Origin: an uncultured Collinsella sp. | GTDB taxonomy: Bacteria; Actinomycetota; Coriobacteriia; Coriobacteriales; Coriobacteriaceae | Reading direction: 5' to 3' | Length of the DNA stretch: 5,384 nt | NCBI GenBank assembly: GCA_902464175.1 | Contig: CABQHZ010000108.1 | Coordinates: 1-5,384 of the forward strand | Shown: in pieces, positions 4,531 through 5,384 of the stretch | How positions within the stretch are numbered: position 1 is the first letter of the stretch | Layout: each line of letters begins with the position of its first letter | Translations under genes and position numbers: made by a program | Notes under the pieces: model-generated | Told to the model about the DNA's origin: nothing | Database searches by the model: none | What the model saw: only the letters and a program-made list of their open reading frames with translations

Positions 4531-5384
4531 ATGGAGATGGATGACAACAAACGTAGACGGAATATGATCCTCTACGTGCTCATCGCCTTCGTCGTCTACC
4601 TCGTGCTCTCGACCGTTCTGTTCCCCAACATCGGTCACACGCAGCAGATTACGAAGACCGATTACTCGACGTTTGTCAAAGCGCTTGATAAGAAGAGCGT
4701 CGACAAGGTCGAGTACAACACGGACGATTACACGATTTATTACACTAAAAAGGGCGAGGACGAGAACATCGCCTACAAGACGACCGGTGTGCCGAATGAC
4801 GCGGGCTTTACCGATCGCGTGCTTGAGTCTGGCGCTTCGCTGGAGTCGGTCGTTCCCGACAAGAGCTCGGGCCTGATGACCTACTACCTGATCACGCTCA
4901 TTCTTCCCATGGCGATTTTCTTCCTGATTGGCTGGTGGCTCAACCGCCGCATGAAGAAGGCTATGGGCGATGACGGCCCGTCGATGAACTTTGGCGGCGG
5001 TGGTTTTGGCGGCGGCGGATTGGGCAAGTCCGGCGCGCGCGTGATCGCCTCCAAGGACGTGGGCGTGACCTTTAAGGACGTCGCCGGCCAGGAAGAGGCC
5101 AAGGAGTCCCTCAAGGAGGTCGTCGACTTTCTGGAGAAGCCGCAGCGCTACGAGGAGATCGGCGCCAAGCTGCCGCGCGGCGCTCTTCTTGTGGGCCCTC
5201 CGGGCACTGGTAAGACCCTGCTTGCCAAGGCTGTGGCCGGCGAGGCGGGCGTGCCGTTCTTTAGTATTTCTGGTTCTGAGTTCGTCGAGATGTTCGTCGG
5301 CCGTGGCGCTGCCAAGGTGCGCGATCTGTTTAAGCAGGCCAAGGAAAAGGCCCCGTGTATCGTCTTTATCGATGAGATCGATAC
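4531..5384 (+). CDS. ftsH: ATP-dependent zinc metalloprotease FtsH (3'-partial)
   Basis: FtsH is a hexameric membrane-anchored AAA+ protease that extracts and degrades damaged membrane proteins and selected regulators. Seen in the 284 residues present: a basic N-terminus (DDNKRRRN), TM1 (about 11-30), an extracytoplasmic domain (about 31-116, with TKTDYSTFVKAL at 41-52), TM2 (about 117-136), a glycine-rich linker (NFGGGGFGGGGLG, 153-165), then the AAA+ domain: VTFKDVAGQEEAKESLKEVV (179-198), Walker A GPPGTGKT (222-229), the pore motif FVG (255-257) in EMFVGRGAAKVRDLF, and Walker B IVFIDEID (277-284), where the window ends. The second region of homology, HEXXH zinc site and C-terminus lie outside. 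The start is chosen by the ribosome site at 4518; a stop codon at 4513-4515 limits extension, leaving ATG 4516 as the only upstream choice. It diverges from cobO. No clear plus-strand promoter was found; TATTCT (4486-4491) is a weak -10 candidate. The family call is certain. Confidence 0.96.
   Translation, partial: MEMDDNKRRRNMILYVLIAFVVYLVLSTVLFPNIGHTQQITKTDYSTFVKALDKKSVDKVEYNTDDYTIYYTKKGEDENIAYKTTGVPNDAGFTDRVLESGASLESVVPDKSSGLMTYYLITLILPMAIFFLIGWWLNRRMKKAMGDDGPSMNFGGGGFGGGGLGKSGARVIASKDVGVTFKDVAGQEEAKESLKEVVDFLEKPQRYEEIGAKLPRGALLVGPPGTGKTLLAKAVAGEAGVPFFSISGSEFVEMFVGRGAAKVRDLFKQAKEKAPCIVFIDEID

Noticed and set aside
4673..4876. A small plus-strand frame inside ftsH
   Set aside because: It is a Ser/Arg/Thr-rich alternative frame of ftsH; the true frame has Walker A, the pore motif and Walker B.

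Overview
The window is an ordinary, gene-dense stretch of a G+C-rich bacterial chromosome: six protein genes, short spacers, no mobile element, CRISPR array or RNA gene that I can see. Protein styles (a clostridial/actinobacterial-looking ThyA and DHFR, a stand-alone compact CobO, FtsH with a glycine-rich linker), GTG/ATG starts and strong GC preference at third positions fit a gut Coriobacteriia such as Collinsella. That assignment is an inference from recollected family resemblance, not a search result.

Layout. (1) 1-840 (+): thyA, thymidylate synthase, cut at its 5' end by the window edge. The reading frame is open from base 1, so the ATG at 22 is internal. (2) 850-1368 (+): folA/dfrA, dihydrofolate reductase, whose Shine-Dalgarno overlaps the thyA stop codon. 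(3) 1411-1445: a hairpin that may end the thyA-folA transcript, directly followed by an extended -10 element. (4) 1478-2392 (+): a SpoU/TrmH-family RNA 2'-O-methyltransferase. (5) 2401-2452: an inverted repeat in the spacer. (6) 2518-3867 (+): a MATE-family efflux transporter starting at GTG. (7) 3864-3956: a long near-perfect inverted repeat touching the stop codons of two convergent genes. (8) 3953-4438 (-): cobO, cob(I)alamin adenosyltransferase. (9) 4439-4530: the divergent cobO/ftsH control region, with a good minus-strand promoter. (10) 4531-5384 (+): ftsH, membrane AAA+ protease, cut at its 3' end within Walker B.

How they fit together. thyA and folA form a metabolic pair: ThyA makes dTMP and releases dihydrofolate, which DHFR returns to tetrahydrofolate. 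The other genes (RNA modification, efflux, cobalamin adenosylation, membrane protein quality control) share no obvious pathway, so this looks like housekeeping neighbours rather than one system.

I do not see a previously undescribed system. The points most worth a second look are the symmetrical inverted repeat at 3864-3956, the MATE protein lacking the usual transmembrane-1 aspartate, the DHFR lacking the Pro-Trp of the Met20 loop, and the cobO promoter lying over the ftsH translation start.
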